A DNA stretch of 64,000 nucleotides from Symbiodinium natans. Its lineage: Eukaryota; Sar; Dinophyceae; Suessiales; Symbiodiniaceae. Position numbers and translations under genes: made by a program. A model generated the notes under the pieces. That model searched no databases and was not told where the DNA came from. It saw nothing but the letters and a program-made list of their open reading frames with translations. Positions 29,304-40,500 of the stretch are shown piece after piece. Numbering within the stretch: the stretch's first letter is position 1; each line of letters opens with the position of its first letter. The stretch is from contig CAJNDS010002557.1 of assembly GCA_905221605.1 (NCBI GenBank), forward strand, positions 739,001 through 803,000. The letters are read 5' to 3'.

Positions 29304-29888
29304 CCCTAAACCCTAAACCCTAAACCCTAAACCCTAAACCCCAAACCCCAAACCCCAAACCCTAACCCCAAGAGGCTGCCAGGGCTTTTCTTGGCTGTCC
29401 TTGTGGGGGACGGCCTGCCGCATCCTCGGGTTGCTTGGGGTTAGGGTTTAGGGTTTAGGGTTTAGGGTTTAGGGTTTAGGGTTTAGGGTTTAGGGTTTAG
29501 GGTTTAGGGTTTAGGGTTTAGGCCTTGGGTGGAGCTTATGGCTTCCCATGGCTAAGCTCAAAGCCCCGATCGCTAAAACTTAAGACCCGAGGGGTTTAAG
29601 GGTTTTAGGGTTTTCGGGTTTTAGGGTTTTAGGGTTTTGGGGTTTTGGGGTTTTAGGGTTTTAGGGTTTAGGATGTTAGGATGTTAGGATGTTAGGATGT
29701 TGGGGTTTAGGGTTTAGGGGTTTAGGTGTTTAGGGAGCCTTCTTTGAGCCAACTTCAACCCTTAGTCGCTAAGCCCACCCGAAGCCGCGAAGGCAGCATC
29801 ACATCCTCCACCCCAATCCCTACTTACTACTTAACCCTAAACCCTAAACCCTAAACCCCTAAACCCCTAAACCCTATAAACCCTATAG
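29304..29888. repeat. Dense telomere-like arrays with local variants
   Basis: CCCTAAA/CCCCAAA at 29304-29366, about 12 TTTAGGG copies at 29436-29522, a TTTTAGGG/TTTTGGGG block at 29590-29668, a GATGTTAG tandem at 29670-29700 and CCCTAAA at 29833-29888. Confidence 0.9.
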
Positions 29889-30085
29889 TCAGATCTATAG
29901 GGACTACAAATCATCTTGGCCCGTTTTTTTTTGGGGTTGATCCAGACGAAGTTTGCGTGGTTCTCAGCAACCCACTCTTGACTTGAGTTGTCTCTAAGTC
30001 GGGAGTTCGCCAATTCTCTGTAAGCCCTAAACCCTCAAAGCCCCTAACCCACCCCCCCCAAAAAAACACCTTCAACCCTAAACTA

Positions 30086-30379
30086 CCCTAACCTCAACCC
30101 CAAACCCTAAACCCCAAACCCTAAACCCTAAACCCCCAAAGCCCCTGAACCCCCCCCCCCCCCCCAAACACCTTCTTCTGAGTCCCCAGGCCGCAGCCCC
30201 TCACTTACGTCCCGCTCATTTACGTGGCGGTGAAGGCGCGACGGCTACTCGGAGGTTCCCAGGACTTCTAGCCTGGAGCCTTGGGAGCTGAGTAGGGTTT
30301 AGGGTTTAGGGTTTAGGGTTTAGGGTTTGGGGTTTGGGGTTTGGGGTTTGGGGTTTGGGGTTTGGGGTTCAGGGTTTAG
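30086..30379. repeat. CCCTAAA array, poly-C run, then TTTAGGG/TTTGGGG array
   Basis: CCCTAAA-type sequence at 30086-30142, a C run at 30149-30164, then TTTAGGG followed by uniform TTTGGGG copies at 30294-30379. This last array is the insertion target of the copia element. Confidence 0.9.
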
Positions 30380-30384
30380 GGTTT
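30380..30384. repeat. Target-site duplication GGTTT, left
   Basis: GGTTT directly abuts the left LTR and is repeated at 40945-40949 directly after the right LTR. Five bp is the usual length for Ty1/copia insertions. The site is part of a TTTAGGG repeat. Confidence 0.8.
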
Positions 30385-30787
30385 CCTTGGTCCTCGTGAG
30401 GACCAGGGGCGGAGGGCGCAGGAGCGGCCATCGAAAAGAGGGATCTAAGGGAAACCAGGACTACACCCAGAAAGCCCCAGCTTCAACCAAACCCTCAAGA
30501 CGGAAAAAACCCTGGACGGGGACCACCGGGCTAGGGGGGGTCCGGAAGAGGCTAGACCAGCCTAAGCTAGAGGAACCACCCGGGAAACACCCCCCAAAAC
30601 CCTCACACCCCAATCCAGGCACGCACTTTTTCATGCTTGAGCCAAAATCCAGTCGCAATGCTTACATATGCGGAGCTCTGCTCTCGCCTGTGCCGAAGCA
30701 ATGCTTACATATGCAGAACATCCTGCACACAAAGGCATGGTGCCCTTCTCCACTTCAGCCTTCTCAGAGGCTTCCCTTATCCCAACA
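30385..30787 (-). repeat. 3' LTR (403 bp)
   Basis: Identical in length to 40542-40944; the one difference noticed is at about 30402 (c versus t). In element orientation it starts TGTTGGG and ends CCAAGG. It contains a 17-bp direct repeat, GCAATGCTTACATATGC, at 30655 and 30698. Confidence 0.93.
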
Positions 30788-30796
30788 CTCCTCCTT
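30788..30796 (-). promoter_or_regulatory. Polypurine tract
   Basis: On the minus strand AAGGAGGAG lies directly before the 3' LTR start (TGTTGGG). This is the expected position for the plus-strand primer of reverse transcription. Confidence 0.7.
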
Positions 30797-30816
30797 GGGC
30801 TGTTCTCAGCACAGAT

Positions 30817-33800
30817 TCAGCCCACCAGCTCATACAGAGATTTTCGACCGTCGCAGTAGGCACACATGCCCTTTGCATCGATGTTCGTGTAGGCGCTCTT
30901 CAGGCCTTGACAATCTCCGTAAAGGTGGACGTGATCTCCCCGCTGAGATGCAAAGAAGGGGCCCCGAAACTTCACATAAGCTTCACGAGGGGTCTGAGTG
31001 TTGGCATCTCGTGTCCTTCGCCGCGTCTGACGTACAGGAGGTGGCGGTTCTTCCCAAGAAGAGGCCGACCTATCCAGCGAGGGAACCGGACCGCGCCCTT
31101 CTGGAGCGGATGCAGGGCTGTGCCTTGGAGCTAGCTCAGGTGTCATAGGGCCATTCTGTCCCAAACCATACGAACCCAGCTCCTGCTGCACAGCCTGTTG
31201 CAGTCGCCGTAGCCGCCGAGCATTCCTTGCCTCCGAGACTGAACAATCCCTCTTCAGAGCGTACCACTCGAACAGCCACTTGATCGCCTCCCATGCACCA
31301 ATCGCAGCCACCAAGCTGACAAAAACCAGCGCATAAAACTCCCAAGCAACACTGATTTGTATCCCTCCAACATCCTCAGCAGGAACATTCGAACTTCGCT
31401 TTGTCGAGGCTCCACGAGTACCCTGAACCAACCAACCCAAAAGCAACACCAATCTAGCTATCACCCCAACCACCCCCGGTGTTGTAGTGTGTGCCGTTGC
31501 TGCAGTGCTGCCTGTTGCTGGTCCCGGCTGCTGCTCTCTTGGCGAAGTTGTTCCCAATCCCCACATACGGCAAAGCTCCAGGAGTCTTGGCTTCGAGAAG
31601 GCCTTTGTACCTAAGTCTCCTAATTGAGAAACACCAGGGATATGTCGAAGGGTAATCTCCTTGAGACGCACCGCCTCACGAAGATGAAAGGCACGAACTC
31701 GTAGGTGACGAGTTTTCCAAGTTCCAGCTGCCTCGGAACACAGTCCTACAGCAGCCTGATTGTCGACGTAAAGTCCCAGGCGAGGAGGGTCCGGCCTGAT
31801 TTCGGAGGTAAAAGATGAGAGTCCATAGACCATCTGGATGGCATTGACAGCCTCTATGAGCTCTGCCTCGGCAACAGACAGAGAAACCAGTGGTTGTCTC
31901 CCACATCGCCAAGATATGGGGCACCCCAGATAGCAAGCCAGCGAGCAACCGATGCTCCGCCCCTCTTGGGGGGCGAAGCTGGCATCACTGTAACCCTCCA
32001 CATCATGGTTGTGGGTTGTCGGCTCGTAGAACAAGAACCAATCGGCCGTCGCCTTCAAGTAGCCCAAGGTTCTCATGCCGATGCGCTCCACAGTCTCAGG
32101 GTCCCTCACGCACAGACTGCTCATGGTGGCAACTGTGTGTATCAAGTCTGGCCGGCCCTTTGTTGAAAGCCAGAGAAGTTCGCCAGTGATTTTCTGAGCA
32201 CGCCTCAAGGTCTGCTCGTCGTACTGCTTCTCATCAAAGTTCACCTCCCCCAGCAGCCATGACTGAGGACATGGCGTCCCGTGACCATGCCCCTGAACAT
32301 CATAGTGTCGAAGTACCTCAGATATGTAGCCAGTCTGCCCGATCTTGAAGCCGTTGAGCGTCTCGTAGATCTCTAGCCCCAGGAAACGAACTGGCTGTTC
32401 CATGGATGCCCATGTCAAATCCGAGGCCTTCCATTCTTGTGTGATCCACCCATGAGTAGCCGCAACGACCTCCTCCTCACCCAGATACAAGATGTCGTCA
32501 ACATAAACGTTGACGAATGCCCGAACTTCTTCCTGCATCGTTCCATCTGGGCCAGGCGTCATGACCACCACACTCCAAACATTCTCATCCGCCCTGTGCT
32601 GTCTGAGGAAGGCATCCAGCTCTCCCACCTTGAATCGAGCTCGCCTCAGTCTGTTGTCCCGGAAGGTACTCCACAGCTTCGGAGAGCGCCTAAAGCCATA
32701 AAGAGCTCGGTCCACCCGAAATAAGCACTTCGCAAACGGTATTTCCGCCGCCTGGAACACCTTGGGAGGGTAAAGGCAATGCACCACCTCGCCATCGTCC
32801 ATCGGGGCCAAGATGAAGGCATTCCTGATGTCTGTTCCTGCTGCCTTCCAAGGACGTGATCCACCTCGTTTGTGTGCGGCATGAACAATCATCGCCCTCA
32901 AGGACTCCCCTTGACATCCCCCTGCATAGCTGTCTTCCTTCTGACTCCTTCCCTCGAAGTTGCCACATATGACAAGACGAGCCTTTCTTTTGAAGAATGA
33001 AGGCGACCCCTTCACCAACTCTCTTCCAGGATCATCAAGCAGCTCAGGATTGTCTGGAGGTTTTGCCGTGAAGACTCCTTTAGCCGGAAGTATAGATAAC
33101 AATCCCGCCCTCTCAAGACGACGATGCTCCTCCTCCGTGAGGGGAACCAAGGCTCCCGCATCCAGCAGAGCCTTCATCTCCTTTCCAATGGCCTCCTTCC
33201 ACCGCGGAAGGAATTGCTTCACCTCGTCAAGCTGTACAGTGTATACGACCTGAAGAGGACCTTCAAGGTTCTCCAAGACAGGCTCGACACCATGTTTCCC
33301 GTCATCATCCTCCACAAAGCGACATAGCCGGAACCAATCCCCAACCGAGTAGGTCTTGTAAACCTTCTGCGACTCCCTTTGCTCCAAAGCCCTTTCAGCT
33401 TCCAACGTCGCCTGGTTCACACCCTCAAACAGTTCTTGATAGTCCTCCGGCACACATCGTCGTAAGTTGTGTTCCTCATCTAGCACACAGCGAGACCAAT
33501 AGCGGCCATCCATCTCACCCTCTTGGTCCTCCACCAACCACTGGGACTCATCCATATCGTCACCAGCGTCTTCACCTCCAGCGGACTCCATCCAACCTTC
33601 AGTGGTTTCATTATCCGGAACAGCGTCAGTAGTTGTCGACACTGGTTCCACCAATCTGCTCATGCAAAAGACGTTGCCATCCTCGCCACCCTCGTCGGCC
33701 CTAAAGACTCGCACCACAGGCGGTGTTTTTCCAACCACGCGTCGTTCAGGATGCCAGTCATCACCTTCATCTTCGTACGGAGGTAGTTCGGGTAGGCGAC

Positions 33801-34581
33801 GGACATTTGTTGTGTACCAAACATTGCCCTGCACGGTGCGAACAACATGACCATGGGAGACTGTCTCAACAGGCCCCAAATAAGACCCCTGGATCCACTT
33901 GTCCTCGAAGTCAGTGCCCCCTTGGCCATACCTCTTCCTCTTGATGAACACCTGTGATCCGAAAGGAGCGACGCTAGGATTGCCCCTTCCAAAGGCCTGA
34001 GCAGCGTGTTGTTGGCAAATCGTTGATGCCGCCCTTGACCACCACGATCTCACTACGGCATCTCCAAGCTTGCTGTAGGCTTTGGCCTGTCCAAGCAAAG
34101 TTCGCACCCGGCCCTTGATGAAACCAACAGCCCGCTCCGCCGCCCCATTTTGTGACGGATCATCGCCTTGAGTCTTCGTGACTATGATGTCCCTCGCCGC
34201 TGCCCACATGTCCATACCCTCGTTCATGAACTCCCTTGCTCGGTCGCAATGTACTCGTAAGACTGGCAGGCCCCGTTGTCTTAGAGACAGGTACATCTCC
34301 TGCAAGGCCTTGAGTGTCTCCGCCTTCTTCCTGGTCTTCAAGGGTCGACAAAGATAGGCAGACTCGAACTCGAAGGGCTCAGACATACGCTCCAGGGCCT
34401 TGATCTCCTCCTGTTTCGGATCATCTTCCTCACGAATAGCAGCAGGATCAGGGCCAAGCTCCTCCGAGACCCCTACAGGCGCACCTTCAGTAGCAGGAAC
34501 CTCTGATACGACATCCTCGCCCTCCATCCCAGGCAACCAATCACCCTCGTCATCCGGTTTGTCCACGTCCCCAGGCTGCAC
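30817..34581 (-). CDS. pol: Copia pol: integrase (partial), reverse transcriptase, RNase H, C-terminal membrane and Cys-rich extension
   Basis: The frame is 1254 codons. It opens with an acidic spacer, then integrase core residues VLRVHCDRAREF (Asp at about 109) and DDPSQNGAAERAVG, with 35 residues between Asp and Glu. The first catalytic Asp expected after the HHCC finger is not present in either frame. Reverse transcriptase follows, with the DIRNAFILAP region and VYVDDILYLG (about residue 695). RNase H shows GYSDASFAP, SVAEAELIEA and LYVDNQAAV. Beyond it are two hydrophobic segments (nt about 31411-31480 and 31280-31360) and a Cys-containing tail ending near the LTR (GDCQGLKSA, CAYC). The given start codon is GTG and probably not used; expression would need a +1 shift (or -2) from the upstream frame, or the frame was broken by a deletion. 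Confidence 0.88.
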   Translation of the reverse strand: MQPGDVDKPDDEGDWLPGMEGEDVVSEVPATEGAPVGVSEELGPDPAAIREEDDPKQEEIKALERMSEPFEFESAYLCRPLKTRKKAETLKALQEMYLSLRQRGLPVLRVHCDRAREFMNEGMDMWAAARDIIVTKTQGDDPSQNGAAERAVGFIKGRVRTLLGQAKAYSKLGDAVVRSWWSRAASTICQQHAAQAFGRGNPSVAPFGSQVFIKRKRYGQGGTDFEDKWIQGSYLGPVETVSHGHVVRTVQGNVWYTTNVRRLPELPPYEDEGDDWHPERRVVGKTPPVVRVFRADEGGEDGNVFCMSRLVEPVSTTTDAVPDNETTEGWMESAGGEDAGDDMDESQWLVEDQEGEMDGRYWSRCVLDEEHNLRRCVPEDYQELFEGVNQATLEAERALEQRESQKVYKTYSVGDWFRLCRFVEDDDGKHGVEPVLENLEGPLQVVYTVQLDEVKQFLPRWKEAIGKEMKALLDAGALVPLTEEEHRRLERAGLLSILPAKGVFTAKPPDNPELLDDPGRELVKGSPSFFKRKARLVICGNFEGRSQKEDSYAGGCQGESLRAMIVHAAHKRGGSRPWKAAGTDIRNAFILAPMDDGEVVHCLYPPKVFQAAEIPFAKCLFRVDRALYGFRRSPKLWSTFRDNRLRRARFKVGELDAFLRQHRADENVWSVVVMTPGPDGTMQEEVRAFVNVYVDDILYLGEEEVVAATHGWITQEWKASDLTWASMEQPVRFLGLEIYETLNGFKIGQTGYISEVLRHYDVQGHGHGTPCPQSWLLGEVNFDEKQYDEQTLRRAQKITGELLWLSTKGRPDLIHTVATMSSLCVRDPETVERIGMRTLGYLKATADWFLFYEPTTHNHDVEGYSDASFAPQEGRSIGCSLACYLGCPISWRCGRQPLVSLSVAEAELIEAVNAIQMVYGLSSFTSEIRPDPPRLGLYVDNQAAVGLCSEAAGTWKTRHLRVRAFHLREAVRLKEITLRHIPGVSQLGDLGTKAFSKPRLLELCRMWGLGTTSPREQQPGPATGSTAATAHTTTPGVVGVIARLVLLLGWLVQGTRGASTKRSSNVPAEDVGGIQISVAWEFYALVFVSLVAAIGAWEAIKWLFEWYALKRDCSVSEARNARRLRRLQQAVQQELGSYGLGQNGPMTPELAPRHSPASAPEGRGPVPSLDRSASSWEEPPPPVRQTRRRTRDANTQTPREAYVKFRGPFFASQRGDHVHLYGDCQGLKSAYTNIDAKGMCAYCDGRKSLYELVG
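31255..31480 (-). other. Two predicted membrane segments after RNase H
   Basis: GVVGVIARLVLLLGWLVQ and, further on, FYALVFVSLVAAIGAWEAI are each long enough to span a membrane. Classical copia elements end at RNase H, so this extension is unusual. It could be a membrane-targeting or envelope-like module. Confidence 0.6.
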
Positions 34582-34591
34582 ACCAGACTGC

Positions 34592-37500
34592 TCAGTGTGG
34601 CTTGCCCGTCGCCCTTTGGATGCACTCCCGGCAATCCTTCCTGTATGGCAAATGGTCCCGTCTCAGGTGAATGCGCCATTCCTCCAAGCTGAATTTAGCG
34701 AGCTTCCCTTCACCTTCTTCACCATCTCGCCTTCCCAGCCTTCGAACCATACTGGTCAAAGCATGTTCTCGCGTAGCAAAACCGGGCCAAGCACATAGAG
34801 CATCACAGACAGAACTTATCATCCCCGTTGGCCATCGACTTGTTCTTGTACCGGCCTTCAGACCATGACCATCCTCACCCTCCAAAGACCAGAGATTGAG
34901 GTTCGTACCCAAAGTCGTAGGTCCCAAGTTTTCCAAATCACACTTGACCTCATCCATGGTGTACATCCTCGCGAAGGTTTTCCACATGGTCGTTCCAAAC
35001 AGGTCGTAGCATGGCACCCGTCCATTGGCCTCCTCCTCATCCTCACTTTCCAGCTCCTCCTGAGCCTCACGAACCTGGTCCCTTCCATGTAGCGCTGGGC
35101 CCTCATCCCATTCCAAGGTTGAGCGTATCGGAAAACCCAAGCATCGAAGTTTCCCGACCTTTTCATCCGGCAACTTGTCGAGGCCGAGAGGTGTGTAGGC
35201 CGCCACGAGAAGCTCCTTCTGAGTTTGATCCTTCCCCACATACGCATGGTGTTGTTTTGGATTGAACCTCGTCATCCTTCCAGAGATCTCAACCAAACAG
35301 CCCTTTAATTGTTCAAAGCCAGAGAATGGACAGGACCTTTCGACACATCTCCCTCCACCACCAAATTTCTGTCCATCCAGGTCCCCTTCAAGCCACAGAC
35401 CGGAGGAAACCTCGCGGCCAGGATCATCATCGCCCAACCCATTCTGTCCATCCAGGTCCCCTTCAAGCCACAGACCGGAGGAAACCTCGCGGCCAGGATC
35501 ATCATCGCCCAACCCAATCAAGTAGTTGTTACTATCACGAGCGTTCCGGACATCTCGATGTCGAGGCACTTCATTCGTCTCCATGACCAACAAAGCCGAC
35601 CAAGAGCAATCCTCATGCAGCTGCGTTTCCACATTCCACCGCATAAACATGTTCAGGTACTTCGTCAACCACGGTCTCTGGAGTGCCTCTGTAGTAACCC
35701 CCCGATTGCCGCCATGAGCATATGCGCCAAGCACCACAGATCCTTCTTGTTCGCCTCGGGATGAGGCTCGCAAGTTCTTCTTGAAGTTCATCTCTTCCAA
35801 CAACATGCGGCACTCACGATGCGAAAACTTGCCCAGGTCGAACCATTCCTTAGCCAGCCTCTCTTGCTCCTCAAGGTCACTCTCCTTGTTGTCGCCTTGC
35901 TCTAGTCCAGGAACCTTCCTCGATTCAACTCTCGGATGTTCCAGCAACCAACCAACTCCAGGACCCGGGGTTTCTAAAGATCCCTCTCTCCAAAGGATCC
36001 TCCTACCCTCAGAAGCTACTGACCAAAGGATCATCGCCCTGGCAACCAGCTGAACTTCCCGAACATGTTGCGAGGACAGCATCGTCTCATTTCCTGTAAA
36101 GGGAAAGGTTCTTCGAGGCGGTCCCCCAAATAGAGCCTTAATTTTGCCCCGAGCAGCTCCCCACAAAAGCAGCTTGAAGATGCCATCCTTCTTTAACATG
36201 TCGAAGTGACTGCTAAGGTTCAGGTCCACCTCCACCAGAACATCATCACGATGCAGACTGGCCTTCCATTCGCTTGAAGAAGCCAGCCCCTTCTTCCTTT
36301 TGTCTCCCGAGAAGAGATGCACCAGCCAGTTGTTGCTAAGGAACATACTCCTTCGTTTCCTTCTACTCCACGGCATGCCCTTCAAGAGCCTCCAGCCCTC
36401 TTTGTTCGTCACCGGGAACTCCTCAGGGATGGTCGCGAAAGCCTCCGGGGTCACCCCCTGCAAATAGGGCACCTTCTGGATGAAGCCACAGAAACTCGTT
36501 CGAGCCCCAGTTTCCACCAGATCCATGAGGTGCTGTTCCCAACCGCGATCTCCACAGCCCGAGAGCTCAATCTCCTTGAGCTGCCTCTCCATATCCTCCA
36601 AGGTCTTCGTGAACTCGCCAACCCGTTTTTCCTCCAATTCCTTGATGAGCTGTAGCGCGCTCACCTCGGTCAGCTCTGGGCAGAAATGGTTGACTTTCAC
36701 TCGCAACTTGCCATGGATCGGGTGTCGAACTTCAAGCCTTGTCGGAGACCATCGTACCGTGCATCCAAGCAACTGCACCAACTGTCCCATAGGTAGTATC
36801 GTTCCACCACCCGAAGGGTTCGTAGAAGGCGAAGACAACAGGGTTCCACCAGCGTTCTGCGAAAGGACAACGTGATCATCATTGGCCAAGGCAACCTTCA
36901 CCAACTTTCCTTGTTCCACCTCACGATCGTCAACAGCAACCCGAAAGGCATGGCTCGCTCCCGAATCCAACAGGGCCATCTTCTCCTCGGAATCCTTCTC
37001 AACCGCCTCTGGCTCAGTCTGCAGCAACCGTTCATACACATCCATTTTCACACGGAAGTCTTCATTGCCAACCCTCTCCGGAAGCACCACCAGCATTCGC
37101 AGTCGCCGCAAATCCTCCAACTGTCTCTGTATAACCCCCAAAGGATCCGAGGGCGCCGAAGAAGCCGAACCTGTGCCAGAGCCCTGAGCCTGAGTGGAAG
37201 TCAAGGCCTTCAGCATCTTGTTTGTTTCGGACAACATCGCCGCCACCTGCTCCGTGTCGATCTTGTTTGAGGTTGAAGGAGTAAGGCTTGAAGGCTGCTC
37301 ACGAGTAGCATCTCCAGCCGGCACCGACGGACCTGACGAAAGCGAAGGACCTTCCGAGGAAGCTGCCCCTGTTGTAGGAGTAGCTGCTGCAGCCTGCTGT
37401 TTGGCCAACCTCGGCTTTGGGGCCGGTTTGTCAGTAGGACTCACCTTCTTCGTAGGACAATCCCTTGCCCTGTGCTTCGTCGAACCACAAAGGAGGCACC

Positions 37501-40500
37501 GTTCGGCTCGCTGAAGACCCTCCCACGAATGCCTGAAACTGCAGTTCTTTCCATTTCTGCAACCATCATCAGTAGTGAACCATGAACACGGCTTTGTCGG
37601 ATTCGTAGGCGGTGGAGAGGCCTTGGCCTTTGGCCTCTGAGTGGTATTTCCGGCATCTGAGGGCTGTTGCTGCATGCCCTTCAGTTTGGGTCCGGGAGCC
37701 TCCGATGCCTGTGACGGTGTAGCCTTTCTCCCAGTAGCCCCAAGCTGCTCACATTCTGCAAGGAGATGTTGGAAGTACTTCAACACATTCTCCGAGGTGG
37801 GTCTGGTGTCAATCTGAAGCTCCGCCTTCGCCAAGGACACCTTAAAGCGAAAGTCTTGATTTGTCTCCGCCACCTTCTTCGTTAAGACCCCCAAAGACTT
37901 CACCTGGACGGACTCATCTGGCAAGGAAACACCAAGATCCAAAGCTCGCTGGTACAGGCGATACCATCTCCGTAATGCAACCACTGCATCCGTCGCTGTT
38001 CCTGGAGATTCACTCACCTCCAACTGTTTCAGAAGTTGTGCCCGGTCCTGAGCGCCCCCAGGCTGGTACACAGCCATCAGCCTGAACAGTATCTGATGAG
38101 TCCCCTGCACACGATAGGCCACTAGCTCATCTCGGACACCTGTCGGAAGCGCTGCTAGAAGTAAGGCTGCCACCTTTTTCGCAAGCTTCTGGTACTTGCC
38201 GTCCTGAAGCTCCTCTGATAGCCTTGCTTTCACCCCAAGCCGCTTGATCGGCGAAAGCGCCTGATACTCCTGGTATGCTTCCAAGGCCGAACCCATGACT
38301 TGTTTCCACCACTCGCCAGCGCTTGCCGCCATAGCAGACACTTGTTGCTCCACAAGATACAGCCAGTCCTGGAAGTCTATGGCACCAGATTCCGGAGTGT
38401 AGTCAGGCAACATCGGAAAATTCGGCGACGCCTTATCCACATCCAACCCGTCTCCCTTCTTCAGCAACATCTGTTGCAGCTGCCCGATACCTGTAAGCAC
38501 AATGTCCATCGGAGAAGGGCTTGACGGAGCTGCAGGCGCCACATCGCCTGGTTGTTGCTCGCTTCCTGGAGCAACGGGAGGACTGAGACCAGGAGGAGCT
38601 TCACAAGGCGCACCAAGGGTTGCAACTCCCTCAGGTCTCTTCAGCGGCTCATAATCTCCCCTTATCCCTAGCTCAGGCTCCAAGCGAGCCCTGAAGGCTC
38701 GGTCAAACGGCGGGACACCACAGACATCCCCTCCAGACAACCTCTCACCCACAACTCCTCTACCACCACTTGGCGACGGACTCGCTGAGGCAGATCGCTT
38801 GGCACCATAACCACGAGCATACACATTCCTTGGCCTGTTCCCAAGCTCGCCATGTCCTTCTGCACTTCTTGACCTGGCACCAGCTTCGCCCCTCTGTGCA
38901 CGAGGACCATCATGGGCCCGAGACATCGACGGAACTGGTTGACGACCTTCCCGAAGAGCTCCCCGAACCCCAGAAGTCACACTTGTTGCTGCAAAGACCC
39001 GATCACCATGAGGTACACCACGATCCTCAGGAAGTGCATGAGATGCTGGGTAGGCCCGATCTCCATGAGGTACACCACGATCCTCACGAGGTGCATGAGC
39101 GAAAGAGGCCCGATCTCCATGAGGTACACCACGATCCTCACGAAGTGCATGAGATGCTGGGTAGGCCCGATCTCCATGAGGTACACCACGATCCTCACGA
39201 AGTGCATGAGATGCTGAGGAGGCCCGATCTCCATGAGGTACACCACGATCCTCACGAAGTGCATGTGTTGCGAAAGAGGCCCGATCTCCATGAGGTACGC
39301 CGCGATCCTCATGAAGCACTTGAGTTGCGAAAGAGGCCCGATCTCCATGAGGTACGCCACGATCCTCATGAAGCACTTGAGTTGCGAAAGAGGCCCGATC
39401 TCCATGAGGTACGCCACGATCCTCATGAAGCACTTGAGTTGCGAAAGAGGCCCGATCTCCATGAGGTACACCACGATCCTCATGAAGCACTTGCGATGCT
39501 GAGTAGGCCCGATCTCCATGAGGTACACCACGATCCTCATGAAGCACTTGCGATGCTGAGTAGGCCCGATCTCCATGAGGTACACCACGATCCTCAGGAA
39601 GCTCAGACTGCTCCCTCATCTGCCGCTGCGCCTCATTCCATAGAGCCCCACCCCGGCCTTGTCCTTTCACATCGCCACCACCCCCAAAAGCCATCTCCCG
39701 CAATCGCTCATTTTCTTCTTGAAGGCGCTCAAGCCTTCCCTTCTGTCCTGCCAAGGCCGCTTCCACTTGTCTTCTCACCTCCTCCTGCACCAACTCCACC
39801 GGAATGGACGCCGATGAAGCATCGTCTGTTCCCACACTCCTCGGACCATGCAGCAAAGGAGCCTGTCTTGCCCAGCCTTCCATAATACGACGAGCACTGC
39901 TGGGAAACAGAGGAGGATCCCCACTTTGTTGTCCTGTCGGAGAAAAACCACCAGACATAGTTGCCGCTGCTGCCGGGTATGTTGCATGCTGCGGTGTGGA
40001 GGGGTGCGAAGTGGTATGCTGCTGCTGCAACTGCTCATGTTGTTGAACCACTAAACCACCACTACTACCCAACACTCGTTGCCTCGTGAGCGTCGTTGTC
40101 AGCGTCTCAACCTGTCCGGAAGCTTGGCGAAGATAATCCCCGAGACGACTCATCCAGGACGGGACTGGCAAGGCAGTCCCACCCTGGGAGCCTCCCGGGT
40201 GATTATCCGTACTCGCCCGCGCGACCAAGTGCGGAATCGTTGGCCCCACATTCCCAGCAGACACGGAAGACGTTTCTTGGCGAAGCCCGGAATCACAGGA
40301 AAATGTACCAGGCGGTCCCACATCTTCTGTCCTTGAAGTCATAGCTGGTGGCCATGGAGCGCTTTCCAAACTCGCTGCACCAGGTGAGGCCTGCACCATA
40401 TCCTCACGCCTTACAACATCAGCCGAAAGTACCCCATTGGGCATCGCATTTCCAGCAGGATGACGATCGTAGCGCGGACCAGCAGTCTCACCTTCCAATC

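Noticed and set aside
30385-30680. Separate gene in the LTR (65-codon minus-strand frame and plus-strand frames)
   Set aside because: The same frames appear in both LTRs and show no domain; they are part of the LTR sequence.
38998-39598. CRISPR-like array
   Set aside because: The repeats are in frame inside gag, the spacers are variants of each other, and the context is a eukaryotic retrotransposon.
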